Assembly: GCF_000423325.1 (NCBI RefSeq) | Contig: NZ_AUHT01000005.1 | Location: 62,001-126,000, forward strand | Direction of reading: 5' to 3' | Origin: Lysobacter defluvii IMMIB APB-9 = DSM 18482 | Lineage (GTDB): Bacteria; Pseudomonadota; Gammaproteobacteria; Xanthomonadales; Xanthomonadaceae | Length of the DNA stretch: 64,000 nt | In this document: positions 63,175 through 64,000 of the stretch, in pieces | Numbering within the stretch: the first letter of the stretch is position 1 | Layout: every line of letters begins with the position of its first letter | Position numbers and translations under genes: made by a program | Notes under the pieces: generated by a model | The model's input: the letters and a program-made list of their open reading frames with translations, nothing else | The model's database searches: none | What the model was told of the DNA's origin: nothing

Positions 63175-64000
63175 GGCCGTCGCCACCTTCGCACCCCCGG
63201 CACCCGCCACCCCGCGCGCCCCCGCCACGCGTGCCCTCGCCAACACTGGGACCCCGCCCATGACCCCGAACACCGCGACCGCACCCGACACCCCGCCGGC
63301 CAAGCTGGCCGCCCGCGGGCTGGACTTCCACTACGGCGATTTCCACGCCCTCAAGGGCATCGACCTGGAGATCCCGGAGAAGCGGGTGACGGCGCTGATC
63401 GGTCCCTCCGGTTGCGGCAAGTCGACCCTGCTGCGCGTCTTCAACCGCATCTATGCCCTGTACCCGGGCATGCGCGCCAGCGGCGAGGTGCTGCTGGACG
63501 GGGAGAACATCCTCGACCCGAAGTACTCGATGAACCGGCTGCGCAGCAAGGTCGGCATGGTGTTCCAGAAGCCCGTGCCGTTCCCGATGACCATCTACGA
63601 GAACATCGCCTACGCGATCCGGCACCATGAGAAGCTGTCGCGCAAGCAGATGGACGAGCGCGTGGAACTGGCCCTGCGCCAGGGGGCGCTGTGGGACGAG
63701 GTCAAGGACAAGCTCGGGCAGAACGCGCTGGGCCTGTCCGGCGGCCAGCAGCAGCGCCTGTGCATCGCGCGCGCGGTGGCGCTGCGCCCGGACGTGCTGC
63801 TGCTCGACGAGCCGACCTCGGCGCTGGACCCGATCTCCACCAGCCGCATCGAGCAGCTGGTCGCCGACCTGAAGGACGACTACACCATCGCGATCGTCAC
63901 CCACAACATGCAGCAGGCGGCCCGGGTCTCGGACTACACCGCATTCATGTACCTGGGCGACCTGATCGAGCACGGCGACACCGAGACCATCTTTTCCAAC
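63167..64000 (+). CDS. pstB: Phosphate ABC transporter ATP-binding protein PstB, C-terminal end outside window
   Basis: 278 codons are visible. Walker [10 protein letters not shown] at 79-87, signature LSGGQQQR from 190, Walker [14 protein letters not shown]. The first 45 residues are a Pro/Ala-rich extension not found in most PstB; ATG 63260 ([20 protein letters not shown]) may be the true start. The last residues ([10 protein letters not shown]) suggest only 10-15 residues are missing. phoU is expected next but is not in view. Confidence 0.96.
   Translation, partial: MTEAVATFAPPAPATPRAPATRALANTGTPPMTPNTATAPDTPPAKLAARGLDFHYGDFHALKGIDLEIPEKRVTALIGPSGCGKSTLLRVFNRIYALYPGMRASGEVLLDGENILDPKYSMNRLRSKVGMVFQKPVPFPMTIYENIAYAIRHHEKLSRKQMDERVELALRQGALWDEVKDKLGQNALGLSGGQQQRLCIARAVALRPDVLLLDEPTSALDPISTSRIEQLVADLKDDYTIAIVTHNMQQAARVSDYTAFMYLGDLIEHGDTETIFSN

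Overview
The window is a dense stretch of high-GC chromosome that looks like a member of the Xanthomonadaceae/Lysobacteraceae (Lysobacter, Luteimonas or a relative; the genus cannot be fixed from this sequence). The reasons are the pncC-lexA-recA-recX-alaS order with a xanthomonad-type LexA operator, the gammaproteobacterial operons rpsP-rimM-trmD-rplS, rplU-rpmA-obgE and murJ-ribF-ileS-lspA-ispH, and two dispersed intergenic repeat families. One of these is a GTAG-headed hairpin like the REP elements of Stenotrophomonas.

Positions 1-32,000 hold mainly housekeeping genes. First comes the SOS block alaS (cut by the window edge), recX, recA, lexA and pncC, all on the minus strand. A plus-strand block follows with a globin-coupled diguanylate cyclase, mutS and a catalase behind a possible OxyR site. 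The minus strand then carries a PLP enzyme of the Cys/Met family, hslR, the rplS-trmD-rimM-rpsP operon, ffh, a CcsA/YpjD-like membrane protein, radA, a DUF808 protein, a UDP-sugar dehydrogenase, tRNA-Thr(CGT), ispH, lspA, ileS, ribF and murJ. rpsT is divergent from murJ, and obgE, rpmA and rplU follow.

Positions 32,000-44,000 are a mixed region: uvrA translationally coupled to a thioesterase with a long Lys/Ala/Pro-rich head, a periplasmic copper chaperone, a DUF4139 lipoprotein, an ECI1-type enoyl-CoA isomerase, a DUF1289 protein, an SseA sulfurtransferase, a degenerate FKBP-type protein, an enoyl-CoA hydratase, a Cys-rich small protein, nth and a prolyl-hydroxylase-like oxygenase. Many GTAG repeats lie here, and several genes use the TAG inside the repeat head as their stop codon.

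Positions 44,000-64,000 are the most interesting part. They hold a beta-helix-like lipoprotein, a TonB-dependent receptor, an 11-gene type II secretion operon (gspC to gspM), an OprP/OprO-type phosphate porin and the pstSCAB transporter (pstB cut by the window edge). At least five sites with 6-bp elements repeated every 11 bp, resembling PhoB boxes, lie in front of the lipoprotein, gspC, the porin and pstS. I read this as one phosphate-starvation island in which a dedicated secretion system, surface lipoprotein, outer-membrane receptor, porin and inner-membrane ABC transporter are co-regulated. Two Pho-like boxes flank a rho-independent terminator just upstream of pstS, which leaves room for a short phosphate-regulated RNA. 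One GTAG repeat sits inside the gspD reading frame, and another repeat family supplies the C-terminus of the catalase.
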